A stretch of DNA of 64,000 nt from Bdellovibrio svalbardensis (lineage in GTDB: Bacteria > Bdellovibrionota > Bdellovibrionia > Bdellovibrionales > Bdellovibrionaceae), in the NCBI RefSeq assembly GCF_029531655.1, contig NZ_JANRMI010000002.1, positions 620,001 through 684,000 on the forward strand, in the 5' to 3' direction. The position numbers and the translations under genes are program-made. This document shows, piece after piece, positions 6,428 through 17,366 of this stretch; position 1 is the first letter of the stretch, and every line of letters starts with the position of its first letter. Under the pieces are notes generated by a model. That model saw only the letters and a list, made by a program, of their open reading frames with translations, was not told the DNA's origin and made no database searches.

Positions 6428-9400
6428 GACAAACGCAAACAACTCTCGCCCAACAACTAATACACCACCTTATTCAGCCGTAAAACCTGACGTCCAACTT
6501 GCGAAACAAGAAGAGACGATTCTTGAGTTTTGGGATAAAGAAAAGATTTTCCAACAGTCTTTGGATCCAAAAGGGAAAAAGACTTACAGCTTCTACGACG
6601 GACCTCCGTTCGCAACAGGCTTGCCACACTATGGGCACTTGCTTGCTGGTGTTTTGAAAGACGTCGTTCCTCGTTATTGGACGATGAAGGGCTACACAGT
6701 GCCTCGTCGCTTCGGTTGGGACTGTCATGGTCTTCCAGTTGAGTACGAAATCAACAAAGCCAATAAAATCGAAAGTCGTAAAGACATTCTGAAAATGGGC
6801 GTGGCAAATTACAACAACGCCTGCCGTTCCATCGTAAAACGTTATTCTGAAGAGTGGAAGATCACAGTCCGCAGAGTGGGTCGTTGGGTGGATATGGAAA
6901 ATCCATATTTCACTATGGACGTCAGCTTCATGCAAAGCGTGTGGTGGGTGTTCCAAGAGATGTTTAAAAAAGGTTTGATCTATGAGGGTTATAAAGTTGT
7001 TCCTTACTCTGTAGGGATCTCAACGCCGCTTTCAAACTTTGAAGCCAATTTGAATTATAAAATGGTGCAGGACCCTGCTTTGACAGTGATGTTCAAAGTG
7101 GCTAACCAGGCTGACACCTACTTGCTTGCTTGGACGACGACTCCTTGGACTCTTCCTTCAAATCTTGCCTTGGCGGTAGGACTTGAAATTGACTACGTGA
7201 AGGTCAAAGAGAAATCATCAGGTCGTACTTTGATTCTTGCACAGGCTTTGCTCGCGGGAACTTTCAAAGATCCGGATAATGAAGTTGAAGTTCTGGGTAT
7301 GATGAAAGGGAAAGAGCTGGTCGATTTGACTTATGCTCCGCTTTTCCCTTACTTCGGGGATCGCGCTGAAAAAGGGGCTTTCCGTGTGATCGCTTCAGAT
7401 CACGTCACGACGGACAGCGGTACTGGTATCGTTCATATGGCTCCGGCATTCGGGGAAGAAGACTACTATGCCTGTGCGAAGGCGGGAATTCCTATTGTGA
7501 ATCCTGTCGACGACGACGGGATGTTCACCGCTGAGGTGCCGGACTATCAAGGCAAGCGCGTGAAGGAAGCGGATAAGGACATCATTGCGGATCTTAAGAA
7601 GCGCGGTCATATCTTGAAACAAGATACGATCCAGCATAGCTATCCGTTCTGCTATCGTTCAGACACGCCTCTCATCTACCGTGCGGTTTCAAGCTGGTTC
7701 GTGGCAGTTGAAAAAATCAAAGAAAACTTGATCGCTAATAATAAAACGACGGCGTGGGTGCCAGACCACTTGCGTGACGGCCGCTTCGGAAACTGGCTGG
7801 AAAATGCCAGAGACTGGGCGATCTCCCGCAATCGTTTCTGGGGAACTCCATTGCCAATCTGGAGAAACGCGGAAGGCGAAGTCATCTGCGTGGGTTCACG
7901 CGATGAGCTTGAAAAGCTTTCGGGTCAGAAGATCGACGATCTTCATATTGAATTCGTCGACAATGTGACGATTCCGTCGCCAACTGGTAAATCAGATTTG
8001 AAACGCGTTGAGGGAGTTCTTGATTGCTGGTTTGAATCAGGATCTATGCCTTATGCTCAGTGGGGCTATCCCAACACGAATGTTGAAGATTTCAAAAAAG
8101 CTTTCCCTGCAGACTTCATCGCTGAAGGTTTGGATCAAACTCGTGGTTGGTTCTATACTTTGTCCGTCATCGGAACGGCTTTGTTTAATCAAGCTCCATT
8201 CAAGAACGTCGTTGTGAATGGTCTTGTGTTGGCTGAAGACGGTCGTAAGATGTCTAAGAGCTTGCGCAACTATCCAGATCCTATGGAAGTATTGAATCAG
8301 CATGGTGCAGATGCATTGCGCTTGTACTTGATTGACTCTCCGGTTGTGAAAGCTCAGGAATTGAAATTCTCTGAAAAAGGCGTTTACGATATCGTTCGTA
8401 AGATCCTTCTTCGTTGGTGGAATTCTTATTCCTTCTTTGCGAACTATGCGAACATCGATGGCTTCGTGCCTAAGGGTGATGCCAAGAAGTCTCCAAACAT
8501 CCTGGATCAATGGGTGCTTTCTCGTTTGAATGGTTTGATTGCAAATACGCACAAAGAGATGGACGCTTACCGTTTGTACAACGTGGTTCCGCATCTTTTG
8601 CAGTTTATTGAAGATCTAACAAACACCTACATCCGTTTCAACCGCAGTCATTTCTGGCAAGAGGGCATGCCTGAAGAGAAACGTTATGCTTATGAAACTC
8701 TTCACGAGGTTCTGACGACGCTTTCTCGTTTGATGGCGCCGTTTGCTCCGTTCATGTCGGAAGTGACTTACAAAAATCTTTCGCAAGTCTTGCCAAATAA
8801 GAAAGACAGCGTTCACTTGGAAAGCTTCCCTGAAGCTGATCTGACAATGCTTCGTCCTGATTTGGAAGAAGCTGTGAAGGCGATGGATGCTCTAGTGACC
8901 TTGGGACGTAATCACCGTGAGAAGATTTCTGTGAAAGCGAAGATCCCTCTTCGCGAGATCAAAATCATTCACAGAAGTCCTCAAGTGCTTGAGACCCTCA
9001 AGAAGTTTGAACCTTACTTTATTGATGAATTGAACTTCCGCACAGTGAAATACGATGCCAATGAAGACCAGTACGTGCAAATCACGGCCAAGGCGAACTT
9101 CCCTGTCTTGGGTAAACGCCTTGGACCTAAGATGAAGGCGGTTGGCGCTGGTATCCAAAAATTGTCTTTGGAAAGCTTGTTGAAGCTTGAAAAGGGCGAA
9201 ACAGTTTTGGTGGAAGGTGAAGAGATTCAACTTTCAGACGTTGAAATCCGTCGTGGTCCAAAAGGTGACAATGCGAACATTTCGACTCATCAAATTGTTT
9301 CGATCGAAGTGGATCCAACTGTGACTCCAGAGCAAGAGCGTGAAGGTCTGGCTCGTGAGATCATGCGTAAGATTCAAGTGGCTCGTAAAACAGCGGACTT

Positions 9401-9614
9401 CCAAATGGATGATAAGATCACTTTGGAAATCGCCTGCGACGGGGCGCTTCTTGAAGCTTTGAATGCTCACAAAGAGATGATCGTTTCTGAAACTTTGACG
9501 AAGAATTTGAATGTTTTAGCTTTGTCGGCTGAGCCAACAGGTAAGCACACAGAGATTTCGGATATCGACGGCAATGTGATCAAAATCGGTGTTGTGGCAC
9601 TTCCTCGCGTCTAA
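6426..9614 (+). CDS. ileS: Isoleucyl-tRNA synthetase, long eukaryote-like type
   Basis: This 1062-residue class I synthetase charges tRNA-Ile in the cytosol. The HIGH signature appears as HYGH near residue 74 (GLPHYGHLLAGVLKD), followed by the family stretch RRFGWDCHGLPVEYEI. The second signature is KMSKS in DGRKMSKSLRNYPDP, and the editing domain lies between. At over 1000 residues and without the C-terminal zinc cluster of the shorter bacterial enzyme, it fits the eukaryote-like IleS2 group, which is often naturally tolerant to mupirocin. The ATG has no free ribosome site and lies in a predicted hairpin. The stop overlaps the trmO start by one base. Confidence 0.97.
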   Translation: MTNANNSRPTTNTPPYSAVKPDVQLAKQEETILEFWDKEKIFQQSLDPKGKKTYSFYDGPPFATGLPHYGHLLAGVLKDVVPRYWTMKGYTVPRRFGWDCHGLPVEYEINKANKIESRKDILKMGVANYNNACRSIVKRYSEEWKITVRRVGRWVDMENPYFTMDVSFMQSVWWVFQEMFKKGLIYEGYKVVPYSVGISTPLSNFEANLNYKMVQDPALTVMFKVANQADTYLLAWTTTPWTLPSNLALAVGLEIDYVKVKEKSSGRTLILAQALLAGTFKDPDNEVEVLGMMKGKELVDLTYAPLFPYFGDRAEKGAFRVIASDHVTTDSGTGIVHMAPAFGEEDYYACAKAGIPIVNPVDDDGMFTAEVPDYQGKRVKEADKDIIADLKKRGHILKQDTIQHSYPFCYRSDTPLIYRAVSSWFVAVEKIKENLIANNKTTAWVPDHLRDGRFGNWLENARDWAISRNRFWGTPLPIWRNAEGEVICVGSRDELEKLSGQKIDDLHIEFVDNVTIPSPTGKSDLKRVEGVLDCWFESGSMPYAQWGYPNTNVEDFKKAFPADFIAEGLDQTRGWFYTLSVIGTALFNQAPFKNVVVNGLVLAEDGRKMSKSLRNYPDPMEVLNQHGADALRLYLIDSPVVKAQELKFSEKGVYDIVRKILLRWWNSYSFFANYANIDGFVPKGDAKKSPNILDQWVLSRLNGLIANTHKEMDAYRLYNVVPHLLQFIEDLTNTYIRFNRSHFWQEGMPEEKRYAYETLHEVLTTLSRLMAPFAPFMSEVTYKNLSQVLPNKKDSVHLESFPEADLTMLRPDLEEAVKAMDALVTLGRNHREKISVKAKIPLREIKIIHRSPQVLETLKKFEPYFIDELNFRTVKYDANEDQYVQITAKANFPVLGKRLGPKMKAVGAGIQKLSLESLLKLEKGETVLVEGEEIQLSDVEIRRGPKGDNANISTHQIVSIEVDPTVTPEQEREGLAREIMRKIQVARKTADFQMDDKITLEIACDGALLEALNAHKEMIVSETLTKNLNVLALSAEPTGKHTEISDIDGNVIKIGVVALPRV

Positions 9615-10384
9615 TGATGGAAAAACGCGCCCAGAAGGCCCACAAGGCCCCAAAGAATAGCGACGTTTTTGAATTTGAAGCCATCGGGCATGTGAGATCT
9701 CCGTTCAAAGATAAGTTCGGAATCCCACGTCAGCCCGGTCTGGTTTCCCAGGCCAAGGGAGTGATTAAAATTCACTCCGACCCTGATTTGAAAACCGCCC
9801 TGCGCAGTCTTGAAGAGTTCAGTCATCTGTGGATTGTTTTTGTTTTTCACGAGCACGGCGGCCGAAATTGGAAACCGAGCATTCGGCCTCCACGTTTAGG
9901 GGGTGCTCGCAAAGTCGGTGTTCTGGCTTCGCGCTCTCCACATCGTCCCAATCCTATTGGTTTGTCGGCGGTCACTCTTGAAAAAGTGGATTTTGATGCT
10001 GTCGGGGGCCCTGAGATTCACGTCGGTGGTCTGGATCTTCTCGATGGCACTCCAGTCTTGGACATTAAGCCTTATATTCCCTATGCTGACTCGATTCCGG
10101 AGGCGAACGCAGGTTGGGCTTCAGAGCCAATCGCACGCACTCCCGTGAAGTTTAGCGAAGAGGCAGAAGCGGAAATTCTGAAGCGGGATCCTTCTGGCGA
10201 AAAAAATCTTCGTGCATTGATTATTGAGGTTCTTGAGCTTGATCCCAGACCCGCATTTAAAAAACGCCAGGCTCCAACGACGGATCCTTCTACATGGGGC
10301 ACTCGCTATGGATTCGATCTTCTTGGCAGCGATGTGAAATACGAAATCCGTGAAGGCCATTTCTTGGTCTACACACTTCTCTAG
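9614..10384 (+). CDS. trmO: tRNA (t6A37) N6-methyltransferase TrmO (TsaA family)
   Basis: The 256-residue protein matches the TrmO/YaeB family, which methylates N6-threonylcarbamoyladenosine-37 of tRNA-Thr with S-adenosylmethionine. Seen in the sequence: the N-terminal IGHVRSPFKDKFGIPRQPGLV, then the conserved core PPRLGGARKVGVLASRSPHRPNPIGLS and LDLLDGTPVLDIKPYIPYAD. A C-terminal region of about 90 residues completes the usual two-domain layout. The ATG at 9614 shares one base with the ileS stop, and an in-frame ATG follows immediately at 9617. It forms a tRNA-related pair with ileS. Confidence 0.92.
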   Translation: MMEKRAQKAHKAPKNSDVFEFEAIGHVRSPFKDKFGIPRQPGLVSQAKGVIKIHSDPDLKTALRSLEEFSHLWIVFVFHEHGGRNWKPSIRPPRLGGARKVGVLASRSPHRPNPIGLSAVTLEKVDFDAVGGPEIHVGGLDLLDGTPVLDIKPYIPYADSIPEANAGWASEPIARTPVKFSEEAEAEILKRDPSGEKNLRALIIEVLELDPRPAFKKRQAPTTDPSTWGTRYGFDLLGSDVKYEIREGHFLVYTLL

Positions 10385-10529
10385 AAAATCTGTGATCCTG
10401 CATCTTGTTGTGGGTTATCATTTCAAAGTTATTAAAACCAAGTCATAAAGCGGCCCATTCTTCCCGAAACAATGTGACTGCCTTCGCCTGCAGAGTAACT
10501 TAAAGGAAGTTGCATCGAGGGAGGGGATT

Positions 10530-12188
10530 ATGAATGGGATTGTCGGATTCATACTTCTGCTGTTTTCAAGTTCTGCCATTGCCGCGGCAACATCTTCAGA
10601 TTGGCGAGTCACAAAGCTTACTTGGACAGAACAAGATGAAATAAAATTCGGAGAATTCGTTGCAAGCATTGGCCAGGCCATTGAAAAACGCAAATGTGGC
10701 CGTGTCGATAAGTGTCTGGCATCGACGGCGAATCCCTATCGAGCGTCCGATCCTCCTGAATTAAAACCCACTGCGGACTGCGCTGATTTTCCTTATTATT
10801 TAAGATCCTATTTCGCCTGGAAAAATGGTTTGCCCATGTCTTACGAAAGTATGGTCACGGCAAGACCTGTTCCAGGCAATAAAGGCGATTTGCGTTACAC
10901 CACGTATGGAAATATGGTTATCGCAAGATTCGATTTGCTGGCCAGTTTGAGCTCTATATCGGAAGAGTGGCTGGCTTCAAGTTATCCCAATGCAGTGAAT
11001 TTTCTAAATGACAATTTGAAAAAGCTAACTTGGTCCGCGAATTTCCGGATGATTGGAACTGAAGATGGAAATCTTTTTACGGATTTTTATCCGGTGAAAA
11101 TCAGTCGCGAAAGTATTCGCCCTGGGACCGTCATGTATGACCCGAATGGGCACGTAACTATCATCTATAAAATCGGGGATGACGGTCGCGTTTACTATAT
11201 TGATGGCCACCCTGATAACACAGTCAGCGCGGGAATGTTCAATTCGAAATTTATGCGCAGTATTCCGGAGCAGGGTGCAGGCTTTAAAAATTTTCGACCT
11301 CTTTCTCTCGTGGGTGCAACTAAGGACTCGGAAGGGGTCTATGTTGGTGGACAAATAGTAGGTGCAAAGAATGCTTCACTTCCACTCTTTGGAACCGAAC
11401 AGTTTTATGGAACGCAGCCGGATCCCGGTGGCAATTGGAGCAAGGGGAAGTTTATCTTCCGCGGAAAATCCGTTTCCTACTATGACTATGTCCGCTTAAG
11501 AATGGCGAAGGGAGAGCTGCGTTTGGATCCGATTCTGGATATGCAGCAAGATGTCGCCGATATTTGTGAAAGCCTTAAGGACCGTGTGATCGCCGTCGAT
11601 ACCGCGATTCAGGTTGGTGTCCAGAATAAAGAACATCCCGAGCGCCTGCCTGAAAATATTTATGGAACCATGGGAGAGTGGGAGGACTACTCCAGTCCAG
11701 CGCGGGATGCTCGCCTGAAAGTGACATTTATGGAGTTGTTAAATCAATCTAAGAACTACATTGCCCGTCACAAAGCAGGTGATTCAACGATTGTGTATAA
11801 GGGGAAAAACCTTCCCAAAGATTTGCTAGCAGCCTATGAGCGTGGCGCGAAATCCTGCGAGTTATCTTACACCACGACGAATGGTCTGATTGTAAAAATG
11901 AATTTGGAAGACGTTCGGCGTAGACTGTTTGATTTAAGCTTTGATCCCTATCACTGTGTCGAACTTCGCTGGGGAGCAACAGATGAGAAGGAACTCTCCT
12001 CTTGTCATGATGATCAGACAAAACGTGAATGGTATACCCGGGAAAAGTGGATTCGCTATCAGTGGGAGCGTCAGTTTGAGCTTCGAATGGACTATTCTTT
12101 GGAAGAGCTAACGGGGCCCTTGCCGGGGACAGGTATTGCCGCGCCCCCGGATGTGGATCTTGAAAGATTCCTAAGATCGCAAATGTGA
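10530..12188 (+). CDS. Secreted protein with a candidate papain-like cysteine peptidase/amidase domain
   Basis: This 552-residue protein starts with a signal peptide (MNGIVGFILLLFSSSAIAAA) and should be exported. I do not recognise the family. The N-terminal half has the layout of papain/NlpC-like enzymes: C84 at the start of a helix (CADFPYYLRSYFAWKNG), H208 in a strand (RPGTVMYDPNGHVTIIYK), and D225 or H227 in YIDGHPDN as a possible third residue. Several further cysteines lie in the C-terminal half. GGGAGGGG lies shortly before the ATG. It stands alone, with its own 145-bp upstream region. In a predator it could act on prey wall or protein, but that is inference. Confidence 0.7.
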   Translation: MNGIVGFILLLFSSSAIAAATSSDWRVTKLTWTEQDEIKFGEFVASIGQAIEKRKCGRVDKCLASTANPYRASDPPELKPTADCADFPYYLRSYFAWKNGLPMSYESMVTARPVPGNKGDLRYTTYGNMVIARFDLLASLSSISEEWLASSYPNAVNFLNDNLKKLTWSANFRMIGTEDGNLFTDFYPVKISRESIRPGTVMYDPNGHVTIIYKIGDDGRVYYIDGHPDNTVSAGMFNSKFMRSIPEQGAGFKNFRPLSLVGATKDSEGVYVGGQIVGAKNASLPLFGTEQFYGTQPDPGGNWSKGKFIFRGKSVSYYDYVRLRMAKGELRLDPILDMQQDVADICESLKDRVIAVDTAIQVGVQNKEHPERLPENIYGTMGEWEDYSSPARDARLKVTFMELLNQSKNYIARHKAGDSTIVYKGKNLPKDLLAAYERGAKSCELSYTTTNGLIVKMNLEDVRRRLFDLSFDPYHCVELRWGATDEKELSSCHDDQTKREWYTREKWIRYQWERQFELRMDYSLEELTGPLPGTGIAAPPDVDLERFLRSQM

Positions 12189-12191
12189 TAC

Positions 12192-12698
12192 TTAGTGATT
12201 CAGATCCAAAGTTCCGTGCTCACTTTTTTTCGATACGTGGCTCTTCGTGAGGTGAGCGAATTCAAGAATTCGCGAAAAAGGGGAAGTGTGCTCGTCCCAG
12301 TATTCGGCTTTCTCAACGTTGATTTTTAAGAGTTGAATGTTTGGATCCAGGGGGCCCTGCGGGAACCAATCTTGATAAGAGCGGCTCCAAATTTCGTTGA
12401 CCTTGTCTTTATCATCTACAAGCTCTGCGAACCCAGTGACGGAAATATATTTTCCGGTCGAAGAGGCATACGAAACATTGGTGCGATTTTCTTGCGCAAT
12501 GTCTGTGATCTTTTGCGACTGTTTGGAAATCAAAAACCAAAGGTCGCCATCAAAGTCCACCTCTTGAGTGAGTAGTGGAGAGCTGTGCAGTTTTTTATCG
12601 CTACCGATGGTCGTCAGCATAGCTATCTTTACATGTTTAATAAGTTCACCGAGTTTTTGCACGTTCGGATCTGAGCTATGTTGAGATTTGATTTCCAT
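12192..12698 (-). CDS. Pyridoxamine 5'-phosphate oxidase-fold (general stress protein 26-like) protein
   Basis: This 168-residue protein has the split-barrel flavin-binding fold of general stress protein 26 relatives: IKHVKIAMLTTIGSDKKLHSSPLLTQEVDFDGDLWFLISKQSQK, then NVSYASSTGKYISVTGFAELVDD and a C-terminal EYWDE. These proteins are usually small cytosolic dimers that bind FMN or FAD; enzymatic roles are mostly unproven. It is convergent with the candidate cysteine peptidase gene, with only 3 bp between their ends. A long AT-rich spacer lies upstream. The family call is good; the exact function is unknown. Confidence 0.8.
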   Translation of the reverse strand: MEIKSQHSSDPNVQKLGELIKHVKIAMLTTIGSDKKLHSSPLLTQEVDFDGDLWFLISKQSQKITDIAQENRTNVSYASSTGKYISVTGFAELVDDKDKVNEIWSRSYQDWFPQGPLDPNIQLLKINVEKAEYWDEHTSPFSRILEFAHLTKSHVSKKSEHGTLDLNH

Positions 12699-13045
12699 GC
12701 GGACTCCCTTTTTTAAAGAAATCGTTACCGGTCTGCTTTAAGAGGGCAACTTGTCCTTTGGCAGCCCCATGTCCTGGGCTGACTCTTAACAAGGGATCAG
12801 CGTTTTCTTTGAAGATAAGAATATTTTCTTTAAAAATTATTTTTCGTTCCATCGCCTAGGATACATCTGAGAAAGCATCGTCGGAGTTCATCATGAAATT
12901 GTATATTCCATTCTTTGTCCTTTTGGTCTTTGTCGCAATCTACAGCAATTTCTATTAGGTGCGAACTTACCCTGAGGGGGTTCCTCCTGTTGAAATGCAT
13001 CAAAAGGGTTGCGCGTAGCCCCGCAATTGGACTAAAAGCTCCCTT
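12699..13045. other. 347-bp spacer before queA
   Basis: This divergent spacer should hold the leftward promoter of the flavin-fold gene and the rightward promoter of the queA operon. I see an AT-rich block at 12800-12845, one possible 21-codon ORF (12893-12958), and a GC-rich stretch at 12970-13040 without a recognisable riboswitch. No RNA gene was found. Confidence 0.4.
12893..12958 (+). CDS. Possible 21-residue single-span membrane peptide
   Basis: An ATG preceded by CGGAG at a 6-base distance opens a short frame encoding a lysine followed by a continuous hydrophobic segment (KLYIPFFVLLVFVAIY) and ending SNFY. That is the shape of a small one-pass membrane peptide. It sits alone in the spacer upstream of queA. 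There is no homology evidence, so it may be chance, although the combination of ribosome site and membrane segment is suggestive. Confidence 0.3.
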   Translation: MKLYIPFFVLLVFVAIYSNFY

Positions 13046-15240
<2,195 letters not shown>

Positions 15241-15329
15241 ACTAAACTATTGATTCTTCCCGATAATAATGCTGAATTTTAGCGTTATCTTGTTCGGCTA
15301 TGCCGGCAAAGCATTCCACGGAGGACTCA

Positions 15330-15671
15330 ATGTTATTAGGACTACTTGTATCGACAGCACACGCACAAACCGCAGCTCCGGCTGGTGGACAACCATCAGC
15401 TTTTGAGATGTTTGTTCCATTCATCTTTATCTTCGTTATTTTCTATTTCCTTATCATTCGCCCACAATCAAAAAGACAAAAAGAACACCAAAAGTTCTTG
15501 GCGGAAATCAAACGTGGCGACGAAGTGATCACGACTTCAGGTATTTTGGGTCGTATTGAAGGCATCACGGATCAATTCGTGACTGTTGAGATCGCTGATG
15601 GTGTTAAAGTTAAAATGCTTCGTACTCAAATCGCTACAACTCAGAAATCAGCAACAGAGGAAAAGAAATAA
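15330..15671 (+). CDS. yajC: Preprotein translocase accessory subunit YajC
   Basis: This 113-residue protein has an N-terminal hydrophobic start with alanine-rich linker, then one membrane span (FVPFIFIFVIFYFLIIRP) and the family signature RPQSKRQKEHQKFLAEIKRGDEVITTSGILGRI. YajC joins SecD and SecF in the complex that supports SecYEG-driven export. The frame is open from 15300, but GGAGG at 15320-15324 with 5 bases to the ATG at 15330 decides the start. It shares one base with secD, the standard yajC-secD-secF order. Confidence 0.95.
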   Translation: MLLGLLVSTAHAQTAAPAGGQPSAFEMFVPFIFIFVIFYFLIIRPQSKRQKEHQKFLAEIKRGDEVITTSGILGRIEGITDQFVTVEIADGVKVKMLRTQIATTQKSATEEKK

Positions 15672-17365
15672 TGGACGGACTTCGTTGGAGAACAATTGGC
15701 GCGGCCGCAGGTATTGTGTTGGCCCTTGTATGGGTTATGCCAAATATCGTGAGTTTTTCAGAAAATTCATGGTGGCCTTCTAAGCAAAAACTGAACTACG
15801 GACTAGATATCCAAGGTGGCTTGCACCTGGTTATGGGCGTTGACGTAGACGGCGTTGTTAAAGAAAGCACAACACGCATGGTGGCTTCTATCAAAGCTGA
15901 CCTGGCAAAAGATCAAGTTGAAGGCGCTGATGTAAAAACAGACAAGCCTGAAGCTGGTGAAGTGATCATCACTGTTGCTAATGCGGAAGCGAAAAAGAAA
16001 GCAGAAAAAGTTTTGTCAGAGAAATACCCAACGACTCTTCAAGTTGTAGGTTCTACTGATAATTCAGTAACGGCTCGTTACTTCGACGCTTATTTGACTG
16101 AATACAAAAATCGCGTCATTCAGCAAGCGATCGAAACAATCCGTAACCGTATCGATGAGTTCGGTGTTGCGGAACCTTCTATCTCTCAGCAGGGTTCAAA
16201 CCGTATCCTTGTTCAATTGCCGGGTATGGCTGACGCTGAAAAAGCGAAACAGTTGATCAATACCACTGCAAAATTGGACTTTATGATCGTTTCAACTGAA
16301 AAAACTCAACAAGAGTTGCAAGCTTTGATCGCTGATGCGGAAAAAGCAGGTAACTACAAAATGGCCGGAATGAAATATTCTGACTATGTAAATAAGTTGA
16401 ATGCTGACCTTAAAGGAAAGCTTCCGGAAAAAACTGTTTTGTATTTTGAGAAAGCTCCGAACGCAGCTTCTATGGAGGCGGGCGCAATTCCTTTCTTGCT
16501 AAGAACTGATACAGATTTGACGGGTGGAGCTTTGGATGACGCCTTTGTTGGTTACGACCAATACGGTGGTCCTCAGGTTTCTTTGCACTTCAATACTGCA
16601 GGCGCTACCAAATTTGCGGATCTTACGGGTAACAACGTAGGTAAGCAGATGGCGATCGTTCTGGATAAAATCGTAAAATCAGCTCCAAGCGTGCGTGATC
16701 GTATTGCTGGTGGACAAGCCGTGATCACATTGGGTGGCGGTCGTGACCGTAACGGCATGATGGATGAGGCTAAAATGATTTCAACGGCTCTTCGTGCGGG
16801 TGCATTGCCTGCAACATTGGAGCAGTTGGAAGAAAGACGTGTGGGACCAACTTTGGGTGCTGACTCTATCGCGAAAGCGAAAATGGGTGCCTATATTGGT
16901 GCGGCGTTGATCATCCTTTTCATGTTGATCTACTACAAAGGTATGGGCGCTATCGCGAACGTTTCATTGATCATCAATATCACGGGTGTTTTTGCTTTGT
17001 TGACTTCATTTGGTGCAACTTTGACCTTGCCTGGTATCGCGGCGATCGCTTTGACGGTTGGTTTTGCGGTCGATGCGAACGTTCTGATCAATGAACGTAT
17101 CAAGGAAGAGCTGGCAATGGGACATAGCTTGAAAGTGGCAATCAAAGAAGGATACCACAGAGCGATGTCAGCGATTATCGATGGTAACGTAACGACAGCG
17201 GCAACAGCTGTGGTTCTTTTGTACTTCGGTACGGGCCCAGTGCGTGGTTTCGCGGTGAACTTGTTGATCGGTATCGCAACAACATTGTTTGCGAACGTGT
17301 TCGTATCAAAAGTTATCGTAGACCAATTGATGGTTAAATTTAACGTTAAGAAGTTGTCTATTTAA
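15671..17365 (+). CDS. secD: Protein translocase subunit SecD
   Basis: This 564-residue membrane protein uses the proton gradient to help pull proteins through SecYEG. It has one N-terminal span and the SecD signature LNYGLDIQGGLHLVMGV. A large periplasmic P1 domain follows (about residues 40-380, including RNRIDEFGVAEPSISQQG), then five more spans starting near AYIGAALIILFMLIYY with the conserved FAVDANVLINERIKEE. The ATG overlaps the yajC stop by one base, and secF follows after one base. Length and order are normal. Confidence 0.97.
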   Translation: MDGLRWRTIGAAAGIVLALVWVMPNIVSFSENSWWPSKQKLNYGLDIQGGLHLVMGVDVDGVVKESTTRMVASIKADLAKDQVEGADVKTDKPEAGEVIITVANAEAKKKAEKVLSEKYPTTLQVVGSTDNSVTARYFDAYLTEYKNRVIQQAIETIRNRIDEFGVAEPSISQQGSNRILVQLPGMADAEKAKQLINTTAKLDFMIVSTEKTQQELQALIADAEKAGNYKMAGMKYSDYVNKLNADLKGKLPEKTVLYFEKAPNAASMEAGAIPFLLRTDTDLTGGALDDAFVGYDQYGGPQVSLHFNTAGATKFADLTGNNVGKQMAIVLDKIVKSAPSVRDRIAGGQAVITLGGGRDRNGMMDEAKMISTALRAGALPATLEQLEERRVGPTLGADSIAKAKMGAYIGAALIILFMLIYYKGMGAIANVSLIINITGVFALLTSFGATLTLPGIAAIALTVGFAVDANVLINERIKEELAMGHSLKVAIKEGYHRAMSAIIDGNVTTAATAVVLLYFGTGPVRGFAVNLLIGIATTLFANVFVSKVIVDQLMVKFNVKKLSI

Positions 17366-17366
17366 T

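Noticed and set aside
6474-6956. Leftward 160-residue ORF in ileS
   Set aside because: It is an antisense shadow of the conserved catalytic domain of ileS.
12958-13045. preQ1 riboswitch in front of queA
   Set aside because: The queA leader has GC-rich complementary bits, but no compact stem followed by the A-rich tail and pseudoknot of a class I aptamer. I do not call it.
15241-15299. A sigma-28 promoter before yajC (CCCGATAA)
   Set aside because: The -10-like CCGATAA is only 12 bases from TAAA, far short of the spacing required, and the genes are housekeeping.
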